The position numbers and the translations under genes were made by a program. From Prosopocoilus inquinatus (Eukaryota; Arthropoda; Insecta; Coleoptera; Lucanidae): a DNA stretch of 64,000 bases. Location of the stretch: positions 42,377,001 through 42,441,000 of the forward strand of contig CM069876.1 of assembly GCA_036172665.1 (NCBI GenBank), read 5' to 3'. Position 1 is the stretch's first letter; every line of letters begins with the position of its first letter. Shown here in pieces: positions 1-11,010 of the stretch. The notes beneath the pieces are model-generated. The model was not told the origin of the DNA and did no database searches. It saw only the letters and a program-made list of their open reading frames with translations.

Positions 1-553
1 TGATATTAATTGCAAGAACTGAACGGATACAGCCGATTTAAAATAAACTGACTTACAATTTTCTTCGTTCTGTTTTTATAGCGACAACAATAAATTAATG
101 GACGACAGAAATAAATCACCTGTAACTAAATGCATATGCATATAGATACAAATAAAAAGAGGCAATACACCGTGCGTTTTTATTATAAATTTCTGTTTCC
201 GTAATAAAATAATCATAAATTATAAACAGAAAATAAAGTTTTAATTTCTTCGTGAAGTAATAATTAAACCATTACCACCGATTGATTCTTCTGTTAATAA
301 AGATTTATTTAAATGATTAAGTGATTTAAAATTCTTGCTTTTATACGGTTTAATTTTCGAGAACTTTCTAGCATCACCTAGAGCGCGCGGCGAGACTTCT
401 GGCATCATCTAGATGGCTAGATGGTGATGATGATGGTGACAATAAATGTAGGTTTGTTTATTTATAGATTAAATAAAGTTTACCGCAGATAACCATTATT
501 ATTATTATTCTCCAAAATCTAAAGAAAAAAAAAAACATTTTGTTTCGTTAAAA
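1..553. other. AT-rich unassigned DNA
   Basis: No coding or transposon signal is recognised. The only local structure is at 384-441, where CATC/GATG-rich sequence can fold on itself around CATCATCTAG and CTAGATGGTGATG and runs into a short GAT repeat. Confidence 0.6.
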
Positions 554-842
554 AGTGATAATAGTTTCATTTTCCTCACTTTTACATTCGCGACGTGATG
601 TGTCTTTAAATGAGAAAAAATTAAGCCCCATCTCTTGGCGAAACACAAAACGAGTTGATATCGCGTATTTTTTACTAAAATCGAAACAATAATTTTTCGT
701 TTCTATTATTTAAATTAATTAATCCCAAACATGATAATAGTTTAATGTGGCTTTGCCCCACTTTTATATTAAATTTGCGACATGATGTGCCATTAATTAA
801 ACGGGAGAAACTTGAAAGCCCCACCTCTTGGCGAAACACAAT
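554..842 (+). repeat. Diverged direct repeat pair
   Basis: Two copies of one sequence lie at about 554-650 and 729-842 in the same orientation. Both start with a TGATAATAGTTT block, carry CGAC(G/A)TGATGTG in the middle and end in the nearly identical CTCTTGGCGAAACACAA. The 3' part is far better preserved than the middle. This could be a worn tandem duplication or two copies of an unknown dispersed repeat. No TIR or target duplication was found. Confidence 0.65.
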
Positions 843-1545
843 ACTTTGTAAACAAGTTTTACAATTATAATTAGAGAAGAATGAAGTGGAATGGCTAGGT
901 TAGCAAAAAAATAAAAGGAAAAAAATTAACGTAATTAAAATACACGAAAAATAACAAGACATTCAAGCTGTAAATGAACTAAAATATTAATATACAGGGT
1001 CTTCTTACTTGTTTGTATCCTGTCAGACTAAAATCTGCCTGATAGTTAGGCAACTAACAATACACATGCGAGTCTTCCTTGATTGAATAAACTTTGGAAG
1101 TGATGATACATTCCCTAAGCGCTGTTGCCAAAGTCTGTTTTACAAATAATGTAATTTGATTAATGTCTATTGACAGAAAATAGTAGAAAAAAAATTAATA
1201 GTTTTTTTTTTAGAAATATATCCAAAGCTTTAGGCGCCTAGACTACATCCTAGACAATAAGCTAATTAATGTTAAGGAAAAGCACAATGCAAAAAATAAT
1301 TAATAGAAATAGAAAGAAGCAACTAATAAAATAAGAAGGACGTTTTCAAGACAAAAAAATTACCACAGGCTTAAAATACAATAAAGATTAAACATAATAA
1401 TAAATTATAATATAAAAAAATTAAAAATACCTGGATAAATATTTTTTTTAACAAATTTATTTACTATTTTAGTAACAATAAACAAACTTTTGCAAAAATA
1501 AAAGTACTTATTAATGCCGTTAGTTAGATACAAAAAAATTAATTT
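843..1545. other. AT-rich unassigned DNA with one transposon-like end
   Basis: Mostly A/T-rich and low in complexity. At 993-1010 the string TA followed by CAGGGTCTTCTTAC resembles the TA-flanked CAGGGTG-type ends seen at 5,538, 22,523 and 40,647. No partner end is visible, so it is noted only as a possible solitary terminus. Confidence 0.45.
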
Positions 1546-1546
1546 G

Positions 1547-1681
1547 AACGGTGCATAAATAATTAATTAATTAATTTTATGAACTACGGTCGTTAAGTTT
1601 GATTGGAGCCAATTAAAAACGAGTTCTATTATTTTATACATTTTGTCGTATTGTTATTTCTAATACCATTTATGCACCGTT
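1547..1681. mobile_element. Short inverted-repeat element (MITE-like)
   Basis: Perfect 14-bp inverted repeats AACGGTGCATAAAT (1547-1560) and its complement (1668-1681) bracket 107 bp of AT-rich DNA that includes a TTAATTAATTAA run. Size and structure fit a non-autonomous DNA transposon. No clear target duplication is seen, so the superfamily is left open. Confidence 0.55.
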
Positions 1682-1973
1682 ACTCTCTATTATCTAAAAA
1701 GTCGAGTTTGACAATTCTATACTCTGTTCTTTAATTAGCGGCAGTACCTTGAAATTTTAACGCTAAAAAGGAGGTATGTCATTGGCCAAACGAGTTTTGT
1801 CATTGGTCAATACCGATCAGCTGCTAATGATAAAGCTCATTCCCCCCGAATTAAAAAAAGAAAAACGTAGTATAGTTGCAAATAATCTACTGAAACGTGT
1901 ATTGATATTAAAACGAAACGCAACTTTTTGCTTCGACCCTGTATGAAAAAAAAATATATATAATTAAAAGTAT
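1682..1973. other. Unassigned DNA with paired inverted CCAAT motifs
   Basis: At 1779-1810 the motif GTCATTGG occurs twice, 22 bp apart (GTCATTGGCCAA and GTCATTGGTCAA), giving two CCAAT boxes on the minus strand. CAGCTG lies just downstream. No exon was recognised nearby, so promoter function is only a possibility. Confidence 0.35.
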
Positions 1974-2462
1974 TAATCAAACACAGAATTTAAGTTATTC
2001 ACATACGTGTTATGGTTCTCCTAGGTCCTTGCAATTGTTTTCTTAACGGTTATATAAAATTAAAATCACATTTATAATATTTAATGTACGGGGGTTGGCA
2101 AAAAAGATATAATGCAATAGTCCCTACAGCGAAACCATAAAAATGGCCTCAGAAATCTTTTTAAATATTAATCACAACATAATACATCGAGCAGAAACAA
2201 TTTAACTAAATTACGACCGCTAAGAAAGCTTCAAAATCGATTACTGCTAATTAAAGGCGAGTTTCGAGATAAAAAAAAGAAAACTATTTTTTTATAAAAA
2301 AAAAATTAAAATTATAAATCAAATCCAGAATATAATTTGAATTGAATGTTTTGATTCTCCGAGGAAGTTGCAGTCGTTTTATTTTCACGATTAACAATTA
2401 CTTTAAATTCGTATTTCTAAATATTTAAGATACGAGGGTCAGTGAATAAGTTATGGCGCGGA
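1974..2462 (+). repeat. Two worn copies of a mariner-end-like repeat
   Basis: Copies at about 1974-2112 and 2316-2462 share an AATCAAA(C/T)(A/C)CAGAAT start, a GGTTCTCC/GATTCTCC block and a terminal ACGGGGGTTGGCAAAAA / ACGAGGGTCAGTGAATAAGT block. That last block resembles the outer ends of many insect mariner-family elements. Both copies have the same orientation, which suggests duplication of a worn fragment rather than the two ends of one element. Confidence 0.45.
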
Positions 2463-2983
2463 AATCCGTAGTATTAATACATTTAAAGCTGTCTTGGTGC
2501 CGTAAACATTTTTCTGTAAGAAAAAAATATGAAAGTCCGCGCAATTTAACAATTTATATGTGTTAAGAAGTTGGTAGGCTTGTTTGGAATAATTTGAAAT
2601 GCGAAAACCTTTGTTTCGCGCGAAGTCTTGTTTTTATAAAAGTCGCAAAAGTTTATTCTGGATCAAACGAATAAATTATTTATTTATTATTTATTTTCTC
2701 ATACGAATTCTACATCGCCTATCAACCGAGAGTCCCGTTCAAAATTCAAAACAATCGAACACTTTTTCGAAAGAAATGGAAAATTGAAGCCTCGGTGGCC
2801 AGTTTGAATAGTCTCACGCAATTTGACGTTGAGTTTAAGCTGCCTGCAGCGCATGACAACAACTTTTGTAGCACAACAGTTTCAGTCGAGTGTGTTTTAT
2901 TTCCTTTTTTATTATTGAGTGTTTTGTGCTACTTCCAAAATTGGATTGACTGTCATGTTCTTCTAAAATCCCTATCATTTTCT
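2463..2983. other. Unassigned, possibly interior of a worn mariner-like element
   Basis: This segment follows the mariner-end-like motif at 2430-2452 and is more balanced in composition than its surroundings. Short ORFs here (2599-2787, 2795-3013) show no recognisable transposase motif, and no matching inverted end was found downstream. Its identity is undecided. Confidence 0.3.
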
Positions 2984-2985
2984 GT

Positions 2986-3101
2986 GATAATTAAAGCGCT
3001 GCGATTCTTATGATATTTGACAAAAAATAGATGAGCGCGAGGACGGAAAGTGCATAGTATATCCTAAGGTATCCTAAGAATCGCTGTGCTTTGATGATAA
3101 T
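2986..3101. repeat. Imperfect inverted repeat (foldback)
   Basis: The left arm at 2986-3010 (core AAAGCGCTGCGATTCTTA) pairs with 3075-3101 (TAAGAATCGCTGTGCTTT and on). The arms are about 25 bp with few mismatches and the loop about 64 bp. A tandem TATCCTAAG duplication sits at the inner edge of the right arm. It is probably a short non-autonomous element; no target duplication is evident. Confidence 0.55.
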
Positions 3102-4694
3102 ATAAAGCAGGCTTCTTTTTTGCTTCTTACAATTTAAAACCTAACTCGGGAACTCGTAAGACATTAAAAAAAAAAACTTAACAAGTTATTAAGAATAAGA
3201 AAAAAAAATCGTTCGTGAAATAAACAACAATTACATACCGTTTTGAAATGTTAACATGAAAATAAAAGAACGGCTTCGCCCGCGCAGCAGGAATTTGAAA
3301 GTCGAAAGTTCCGAAATGCCAACCAAAATGCTGTCGGCAGAACACTGGGGCGCGCAAAAACAGAGACCACAGACACTGTACCATTGTTTCGGGGGCCCAT
3401 AAATGTTACAGATACTTTCCACCTCACGGCAAGTAAAAAAAAAACTTAATAATTGCTTAAAACAAGAGGGAAAAGTTTGTGAGATGCTCTCTCTCTCTCT
3501 TTTCCTTCAATTTATGGGTCTCTTGTAAATACGATTTCCATCATCCGAAGAAGACTTGTGTGCTTGTGACATAACTCGAGGCACGTCGGCCGGTTGCTTG
3601 GTCTGACAGCATCACACCATGAGGAAGTAGTAAAGACGATTGCCTAATGATTTGTTTTGCTGCTACATTGATTGTGTTGGTAATTAAAATGTAATTAAAG
3701 CTGTATGGCGTGTTACAAAGAAGCTGCGACTTTGAAATTTAAAGATTATTATAAATAGCTAGGTCAGGTAATTCTCGACACTCTCCTCTTTCCCCCTCAG
3801 GAAAAGGTCAGAAGAAGCAATCACCAGTCTATTGGTACAAGGACCAGCTAGTTTTCCATTTATAATAAGTTTGAGGAAACTTCCTCTGCAGATGTCCAAA
3901 TGTTTTTGGGCATGGTTAGCATTCCCTAATTTCCATGTTTTCATGTTTTAAAAGACAGTTCTTTGGGTGGAGGGAATTAATTTTTTGAGTAGGTTGAGAG
4001 CTCTAACTTTTTGAGTACTTGCTTCTATATTTTGGCATTGAAAAGTCGAAGCTCTTATTACAAATAGCTCCTTTTTGCGCCCTTTGATTCCTGTCATTTC
4101 GTACTTCAAATTTCGGAATAAGTTAAAGATCCCTCTTATTTTCCCTCCAGTTTCGTTTCGGATGTGCTGATTCTCAACTTCAGTGCATCTCTCACTTTCT
4201 CTCTCTGTTCACTCTCTCTCTCTCTCTCTCTCTCCATCAATGCAATATCCAATTAGCACTAAAGACCTTCAGGTAAGGTCAGAAGTTCATATTGTTAACC
4301 ATGCATGTAATTATGATGAATGGGAAACGGATCTGCATTTTTCTTTAATGCCGTGTTCTTTCAGGGAATTAGATAGATTGAACGAACCATAAATCGCAGA
4401 AAAAGAAGAAGAAGAAGAAGGTAAAGCGGAATTTCGGAAGAACGTTTGAATTTTCAAAATTGTTTAAAATATTTTACGTATAAGGAAAATTACCGAATAT
4501 TTTTTTAAATTATTTTCTTATGCAGTAGTAGAGAAAGCAAAGGGAAATAACATTGTCTGTTTGAGGATGCAAATGAATCAAATAAAAAATATAAAAATAG
4601 AGCAGAGGTCATTGAAGAAACCATAAAAAATTAATGTAATTAAAATACTTTAGTTAGAAATTTATTCATAACTTTCAGTCCTCGATTAATGACT
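3102..4694. other. Unassigned DNA with simple repeats
   Basis: No gene is recognised. Simple repeats present: (CT)n at about 3486-3500, an interrupted CT tract at about 4190-4235 and (GAA)n at 4401-4421. ORFs in this stretch cross the simple repeats or lack protein-like composition. Confidence 0.55.
4190..4235. repeat. CT microsatellite
   Basis: An interrupted (CT)n tract with a pure core of roughly ten units at about 4212-4234. It generates a spurious Ser/Leu-rich reading frame. Confidence 0.85.
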
Positions 4695-4826
4695 TGTTGC
4701 ACCAAACACTTAAACCAAGCTTAAATTTAAGGATTACTTATAATGTGACAATGCAGGTTACACTACATTCCCTAAGGCACATTCTAAGTGGCGTTTAAAG
4801 TTAAGCCGACATTCGGTGTTTGCTGT
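4695..4826. mobile_element. MITE-like element with TTGCACCAA-type ends
   Basis: The left end TTGCACCAAACACTTAA (4696-4712) continues into AAGCTTAAATTTAA. The right end at 4793-4826 reads TTTAAAGTTAAGC followed by GGTGTTTGCTGTA, which is the diverged complement. GTTGCACCA-type ends are common in insect non-autonomous Harbinger-like elements. Boundaries are approximate because the arms have diverged. Confidence 0.45.
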
Positions 4827-5537
4827 AGCTGGCCGTAACTTATGCTTCTTGTCTGCTTTCTGACATGGTTCGACAGTTTTGTTGTTTTTAATTTCTTTTT
4901 TTTTTTAATTTTTTTACTACCAACTCATTTTCCTTTGCTTGTAAAACTTTGATGTGATTTGAATTTATTTTACACAATTAAAGGCAGTGTGCAACTCGAA
5001 TTAGGCAAAAAAATATATATTTCATCTTTAATTTCTTTTTAATTTGCTGTTGCAGTTGCAGAGAACTTGTCGCATTATGCTTGGAAACGTAAACTAAATT
5101 TATCTGCGATCTCTTTAATATACGATCTAATTAATTAATTAATGAATATGTATGCACGGTTTTACATAAAAGTATAAATGTCAAAAAAAAATCAATTATG
5201 TAAGCTTCGTTAAGCATGCAAACATAGATGGATGTAGAGCACAATGGCATGCAAAGCATACATGTGTGAGAGTACTGTATACACACATATGTATATCGAG
5301 AGGACGTGATTGTTATAATTATTCGAAAGTTAAAAACAAGGTTGATTTCAAACACGTTTAAAGATTATATTTTTTTATTACGCGTATGTCTTCGCAAAAC
5401 CGAAATTCCTCCAAATTTTAAACTATTTAAACGATTACTTAATTTTGATGTATAATTTACTCAAATATATTCACAATAGTGGTTGTATTGATGAAAATGT
5501 TGCATATCGATTATTCAAAAAAAAAAAAAAACAATTA
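4827..5537. other. AT-rich unassigned DNA
   Basis: Contains T-runs near 4890, a TTAATTAATTAATTAA run near 5128 and poly-A at 5518-5531. A minus-strand ORF at 5131-5355 is probably chance in AT-rich sequence. Nothing else is recognised. Confidence 0.55.
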
Positions 5538-5937
5538 CAGGATGTTTCACGACCCACCCGGCAAATTATAGCGAGTTCTAAAGGACCTAAAAAAATAAAA
5601 AAAGTCCTCTAGAATTTTCGTCTTTGAGGCTCACTGGAAAATGTAAGTCAAACAGTTGAGAACTGCTGACGTCTGACGTACCACCTACTATTAGAATTGA
5701 CCGAAAGCGGAAGCAAAGAAAATTAAAAACAAAAGCAATACAATAATCACAAAAAATATTTCAAATTGTCTGTTTCCCGTTCAGTACTTGCTTGTAATAC
5801 GTCAGAAGGAGTCAGCAGTCCCCAACCGTTGGAGTTACATGTGCTTGCACGAAATGTAATACTCTAAGATGAAAATGCTGGAGGATTTCTTCCTTTATTA
5901 CCTCCTTTACATATCGGGTAAGCTGTGAAAAACTCTG
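5538..5937. mobile_element. TIR transposon remnant, about 400 bp, TA-flanked
   Basis: The left end CAGGATGTTTCACGACCCAC (5538-5557) matches, inverted, the right end at about 5913-5937, whose complement begins CAGAGTTTTTCACAGC. Both ends abut TA, giving the TA target duplication of Tc1/mariner-type elements. The interior has no transposase frame, so it is non-autonomous or worn. Confidence 0.55.
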
Positions 5938-6119
5938 TATTTAAAAATGGCTGTAGGTATATATAATATAAAATAGAGGATGTAAGACATGACTTTACCC
6001 TGGTTAAGCGCACACATTCCCAAAACAATTTGAAACCATCTGTATTAAATGTTTCAGGTAAACGAATTGCAATTAAAGTTTACTGTTTTGCCAAAAGTGA
6101 ACGAAACAGTTAGAAGGCG
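5938..6119. other. Unassigned spacer
   Basis: Short AT-rich interval between the TIR element and the pyrimidine-rich block. Nothing is recognised. Confidence 0.6.
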
Positions 6120-7430
6120 ATTTATTTTTTTATTCTTTTTCTCGAATCTTTTGTATCATCACTGGGGTGACGGATGCTTTAACCATTTTCCTCCACTTAT
6201 TTTAAGGTTTTACCTCTTTTCTTGCCAGTCTCTTCTATTCTTTTCTTGCAAACTTTTCCCTAGTCTTCCTCTATGCTTTTTCCATATTCTTTGGAATCTG
6301 TTGAGGTCTATTCTTCTACCTTGTGTCAGTGTACTCTCTCTGCAGCTACTCCCCCTTTATTTCTGCAGTTCTATTACCCCGTTCTTGTCGTCTGCCATTT
6401 ATCACCATCATTTGCTATTTGAATGATATTTTTTTCCATATTCTGTTCCTTCATTATCCTCTGCCCACACGTCGACTAGCTTGGGAAATTCTGTTCATCT
6501 TCAATTCTTCTTATAACAATTAAAACTATCTGACATTATTAAAACAAAAAACAATAGGTTTGGTCTGTTCTCCTGCTTCACTTATTTTTCTCGTTTTAAA
6601 TTTCCTAGATTTCCTTCTACCCATTAGCATCAATCCCTTCCATCTTCTTTATACTTATAGGTCTTAAATCATCCCTATAAGTTTACCTTCCACTTTTAGT
6701 TCTTCTGAAGTCCTCCACGTGTTTCTATTTTCTGTAATTGTTAATGTTTATTGTTCAAATTGGCAGAATGGAATTATCTTCTCTTTCTTTTCCCATTTTT
6801 CTGTTGTTGACGTTCTTCTAAATATTTCTCCTGCTACTATTTCACTTTATTTATTAGAAATTCTATTACTTCTGGCGCTTTTTCATCTGGTTTATGTGTT
6901 TCTGCTAATTTTTCAAAGCTTCCTGTAGTTCTTTTATTCCATTTCTAATGCTGCTTCTCTCCCGTAAATATTCTGTAATATTTCCTTCTTCTTGTAGTCA
7001 GACTTTATTTTGATGGTAGTTTGCCCGCTTTTCCAAAATCTTTTATTTTAGTTTTTAATTTTCCGTTTTTGTCTTATTTGATTTCTTTTTCTCTGTTTTG
7101 GCCCGAAGTTTATGTATCGTTTTTCAAAAATCTTTCCAACTGTTTCTTTTTTGCATTTCGCATTTTCTTTTGACTTAATTTCTCAATCTTATCTCTTCAT
7201 CCTTCTGTTTTTGCATCATATATCTATTATTTTGTTAAATTTCTTTCTCTTTTCGTGTCTTCGCTCCACCATCATCAAGTTCTTTTAAATTTACTCTCTA
7301 GCTACTTCCCTTTACCACAGGCTTCCGTTGCAGGTACATTTTTTTTCTAAACGCTTTCCATTCTTCCTCTAAGGTCTGGTCACAATGAATTTTCACTGTT
7401 TGTCTCTTCTTGTTCCTATTTTTATTTGTT
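6120..7430 (-). repeat. Pyrimidine-rich block, probably a worn antisense LINE
   Basis: About 1.3 kb with very strong T/C bias on the plus strand. Read on the minus strand near 6920-6690 it gives broken Lys/Glu-rich frames, including a segment ending in WEK...NNYRK that resembles the spacing of the W...PI...NNYR region of non-LTR reverse transcriptases. The match is weak and spans stops. The hydrophobic plus-strand ORFs here (e.g. 6049-6426, 6719-6928) are by-products of the base bias. Compare the clearer LINE tails at 26.4-27.7 and 57.5-58.0 kb. Confidence 0.4.
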
Positions 7431-7694
7431 TATTTTCCAAGTTGCCTGTGGATATAAACAGAAGAGTTTCTGTGGTTAATGATTTTAATTTTTGAATTTA
7501 AAAAGAGTAAGCAAAATTGTTCTACGAAGGGCAGCAGTTGGCAGAAATATTTTCTTTTTGCATTCTTAAAATTAATTCTTTCTTTTTCCCATAATTTAAA
7601 TTTCTTATTCGCTTTGGAAAGAAAGTTGCAACCCACACAAAAAAGTTCGAGGCGTTTAACCTATATTTTTCAATTATCATTTTAATATTATATA
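7431..7694. other. Unassigned AT-rich DNA
   Basis: No structure is recognised. Overlapping short ORFs on both strands look like chance. Confidence 0.55.
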
Positions 7695-7892
7695 CAGTTT
7701 GCGCCCAAATGTACTTAACATATATGTAAGTTTTCCTTATTTTCATTTTTTTTAACTGATTTTGTAATTTTGTACAAACATTTTGCTTGCTTCAAAATTG
7801 ATATATTGGAAAAATAATATATATAAATAATTTTTACAAAATACATACAAAAACAGAAAAAAAATATGTTCAATAAATTTGGGCACATCCTG
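7695..7892. mobile_element. Tc1/mariner-like MITE (198 bp)
   Basis: Terminal inverted repeats of about 30 bp: CAGTTTGCGCCCAAATGTAC at 7695 against the complement of the right end, CAGGATGTGCCCAAATTTAT, both continuing to ...AACATAT. Both ends are flanked by TA (7693-7694 and 7893-7894). The interior is AT-rich and non-coding. The ends are well preserved, so this insertion is relatively young for this window. Confidence 0.85.
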
Positions 7893-8196
7893 TATACTTA
7901 TTTGCAACGATGTCATACAAATTCATATCGGGTGTAAAAAAGTGCGTTATTACTTCCCACCACCATCTTGTATATTGCATGCGAAATGAACGCGGCCGCA
8001 TCCTTTCAGCGAAGTAAAAGGTGAAGAGGAAGAGGAAACAAGAGTAGGGCACGAGAGCTCCTCGAGATTATCGGCAGAAGAAAGAAAGTGTTTACATCGT
8101 TGCAGTCTGTTGCATTCGCTTGAATAGGTGGATCTTCGCGCACGGTAATTCCCTGACTTTTAAATATACCGCAAGCACTGTAGCGCCCGTTCTTTA
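7893..8196. other. Unassigned, moderately GC DNA
   Basis: Includes a NotI-like GCGGCCGC at about 7991 and a GAAGAGGAAGAGG stretch. No exon is recognised. Confidence 0.5.
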
Positions 8197-8395
8197 AGGC
8201 GCGATTCCACTGAGGCAACACGTGGCATGCAACTCAACGACCTCTTCAACCAACAACTGGAACTGGCGAGTTTATACGGAGCGTATAACGCAGTCACAAA
8301 AAAAGACATTAATTTTTCTAATTGTGATTAACAAGGAAAGTTGAGAAGTTCGTTCGTTTCCGCATGTTGGATGTGGCTTTAGTGGAACTCGGCCT
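8197..8395. mobile_element. Harbinger-like MITE 1 (199 bp, TTA duplication)
   Basis: The left end AGGCGCGATTCCACTGAGGC and the complement of the right end AGGCCGAGTTCCACTAAAGC form inverted repeats of about 40 bp. Both sides abut TTA (8194-8196 and 8396-8398), the 3-bp target duplication expected for PIF/Harbinger elements. The interior is non-coding. It belongs with the elements at 9309 and 10091, which share AGG(C/N)-type ends and TAA/TTA flanks. Confidence 0.85.
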
Positions 8396-9308
8396 TTAAA
8401 TCCTCCACATCCCATTGCAGCATCAGAATCACCTGTCCGCAGATGAATAAATTAAAAGAGCACCGCGGAGTTGCTTTTAATAAGTATATTGCGCTGCGCG
8501 GTTAGGAGTTTTTACAAAAAGGAAAAAAAACAGGAATAACCATTGCAGAAAAAAATTATTAATTCGCAGTTTTTTATCCGGTTACTTGTCACGTAAAAAA
8601 AATAAAAAACGTGAGGGCCCAATGCACTTCCCAGAGGAACACCCACCAGATTAGTCGTAAATGAATAGATACGGCTATGGAATATGTAACGAAACCTTCT
8701 CGATGTTTTATTAACATTTCACGTGAATTTCATGTTGTTTTTCATCTAAAGGTAATATGACTTCAATTTTTGAAGCAACTCATTGTTGTATACGTCAAAT
8801 AAATTTGAAACTTCAACTTCTCGTTCCTTTTTTCCAATTTGGACTTGGACTTGTACATTCACATTCACCTTCAGACCTCTTTGATGGTCAAAACAAAGTT
8901 TTTGGACTCTAAGCACGTGAATATTATTGTTAATATTATTACGTAAATCCAATCTGAACATATTGTCGTAATTGCATAATCGATTTAAAACGTTACTTTA
9001 AAAGCTGTCAATTATGCGGTGATCATAGAAATTTTCCTAAAGACAGCAATTAAATTATGACATTTAAGATGATTCACAGGAAAATATCAGTGTTTAACGT
9101 CGTCCATTATTTTCGATTTTTCTTGAAGCCGTTGGGCGATTATGCAAGGCTATTACGTGGATACATCAAGAAAAATAAATTGTGAAGGAGGAGACGCTTC
9201 CTATATTCCACTTGTACTTTTTGCCGCAGTCATTATCTAACTATTTGTTTAATTACTTTCCACAACATAGTAACACATTACTGTCAATTATACACAGCTA
9301 TACTTTAA
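8396..9308. other. Unassigned DNA
   Basis: Mixed AT-rich sequence without a recognised gene. The minus-strand ORF at 8746-8961 contains a VNVNVQVQVQ run from a short alternating repeat and is not convincing. Confidence 0.5.
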
Positions 9309-9506
9309 AGGCTGAAACACAATTGAGCTTCGCGTTCTCGAATTGAACTTGACGCAATTTCTCACATCATTTAATTTCCTTTGTAATATCTCCAGTTTGT
9401 GCTCACGATAATATGTTTCCAGTCTAAAATGACAAGAGTGCATGAGATCAAAGTAAATCGCCTAAGCACACAACGCAATCAGCGAACCTCAAATGTGTTC
9501 CAGCCT
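9309..9506. mobile_element. Harbinger-like MITE 2 (198 bp, TAA duplication)
   Basis: The left end AGGCTGAAACACAATTGAGC pairs with the complement of the right end AGGCTGGAACACATTTGAGG; the arms are about 27 bp. TAA occurs at both flanks (9306-9308 and 9507-9509). No coding capacity. Length and ends resemble the 8197 element but the interior differs. Confidence 0.85.
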
Positions 9507-10090
9507 TAAAAGTAATTTCTAAACGATTTTTTTTAATATCTTTATATTTATTTTCTGCTTCGGAAATTTAAAAAAAGAAAAGTTGATTTAACAAGCGTTT
9601 TAGCCTCTCAAGTATTTTGCAAGAAACAAAAAAAAAAAAGAGAAGGAATGGATATTTAGTTAAAAGAAGCAAAAAAAAATGGGCGCGAAATAAGCTTCTT
9701 TGATCCTTCTGCATATTTTCAGTCGATTTTATTTTTAAACGAAGCGAACCTCCGATTCTCGTTTCTCGACTAATGTCATTCGTGTGTAATGATCATTAGC
9801 CTACCTAAATTTAAATTCTTTCGGCGACTGTCGCAATGTGCTTAATAATATTTAACATCTTCATTATCCGTCCAGAAATAAAAACTTATTTCGGTCGCAG
9901 AGTCTCGAATTCTTCGCGTACCACAAACGAAATCATTATTAATATAATGATGATTTTTATTTCGCTGTTTAAAAAAAATCGAAACTAGTTTGTCGTTATT
10001 TTTCTGTTTCATTCCGGGCGTGGACAAGTCAATTTGAGATTTCAACCAAACTTAAGTATCTGTATTTTCTCAAGAAAACCAAGAGTATAA
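9507..10090. other. Unassigned AT-rich DNA
   Basis: Contains poly-A tracts near 9628 and 9671 and a (TAATAT)-like stretch near 9935. No gene is recognised; the minus ORF at 9842-10045 lacks support. Confidence 0.5.
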
Positions 10091-10185
10091 AGGATTCAGC
10101 ACACCAAAGCGGCACGGCGGTGACATAAGCGATACGGAATGTTAAACATCGCTTGCGTTCCCACCGCTTCGGTGTGTTGAAACCT
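10091..10185. mobile_element. Harbinger-like MITE 3 (95 bp, TAA duplication)
   Basis: The very short element has inverted ends AGGATTCAGCACACCAAAGC and, complemented, AGGTTTCAACACACCGAAGC. TAA lies at 10088-10090 and 10186-10188. The two arms make up most of the element, so it can fold as one hairpin. Confidence 0.85.
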
Positions 10186-10842
10186 TAAATGTACAACACT
10201 TCTTTCTGTACGTATAATAATTATTGAAACAATAGGAAACCAAGCCGAACAACTTCATTCGCCACGAGCGTATAACAACAGACAGCAAAGCGCTAAATCG
10301 CAATTAAAATGGTAGAGAACAAACCACTCTTACTTTCACAAGGAAAGCACCGCCGCGCACGGCCGTGCCCGATCTGACCCCGTTTCCGACCCACGACCGC
10401 CGAACTGTTTTCAGGAAATCAGCGGCGGCGGGACCAACGAGCGACCGGTTGTTTGACAGCTCGCGTTTTTACGCGGCCCGCAAAAGAAAGCGGCCGGAGA
10501 ACGCGTCAAACCAGATCGGCTCCGATAAAGTTGTTTCCACGAGAACGTACTTATACACTGTGAACTGATCGTAAAACGATAAGCAAAGGAAGACCTCGGT
10601 CAGCTACCCTGAAGTACATACCATGAGATACATATTTTATATTTTTGCTTGCTTGACAACTAGTGCCAAGTCGGGGTCTTATCTGGTCTTTCGCATAAAA
10701 GAAAATATGTAAAATTGGAGAAAAAAGAAGTTTCAGGTTCGACTAGCTGCAAAACTGGACACTATTGGTTTTAGAAACTATTTAAACCTCGGTTCGAATA
10801 ATAATTTCATTAATTGGTTTACTATTCACATTAAAGAATATA
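10186..10842. promoter_or_regulatory. CpG-rich island, candidate promoter or non-coding exon
   Basis: Between about 10,240 and 10,570 the composition changes sharply to CpG-rich, unlike the AT-rich surroundings. On the minus strand the sequence contains TATAAG near 10,550 and a donor-like AAAGTAAGAG near 10,340 with no ATG between them, which would suit a 5' UTR exon. On the plus strand an ATG in good context (10,309) opens only 22 codons, and an ORF at 10,365-10,568 has no recognisable domain. The core is about 10,240-10,570; the rest is unassigned. The promoter role is inference. Confidence 0.3.
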
Positions 10843-11010
10843 CAGCTTTGGCCAGCTGCCAATTAAACGTGGGCGTTTCTTTGAATCGTGTCGTAAGCGT
10901 TCGTGCCTGGCCAATGACACACGTGGGCGTGACTAGCCATTTTTCTTCTTTATTTTTTATGGTGTCGCTTGCATTATTTAGGATGTTCAGTTAGACTTTT
11001 GCCAATTCTG
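10843..11010 (+). mobile_element. Tc1/mariner-like MITE, copy 1 of a two-member family
   Basis: It begins TA then CAGCTTTGGCCAGCTGCC and ends GACTTTTGCCAATTCTG then TA. The ends are inverted (CAGCTTTGGC versus CAGAATTGGC) and flanked by TA. A second copy in the same orientation lies at 41843-41980 and shares long blocks such as TCGTAAGCGTTCG and TGCATTATTCAGGATG (with one or two changes). This identifies a dispersed family independently of the end structure. Confidence 0.85.

Noticed and set aside
6049..6928. Hydrophobic plus-strand ORFs suggesting membrane proteins
   Set aside because: They arise from a long T/C-rich strand; Phe/Leu/Ser bias is expected from base composition and there are no splice or domain signals.
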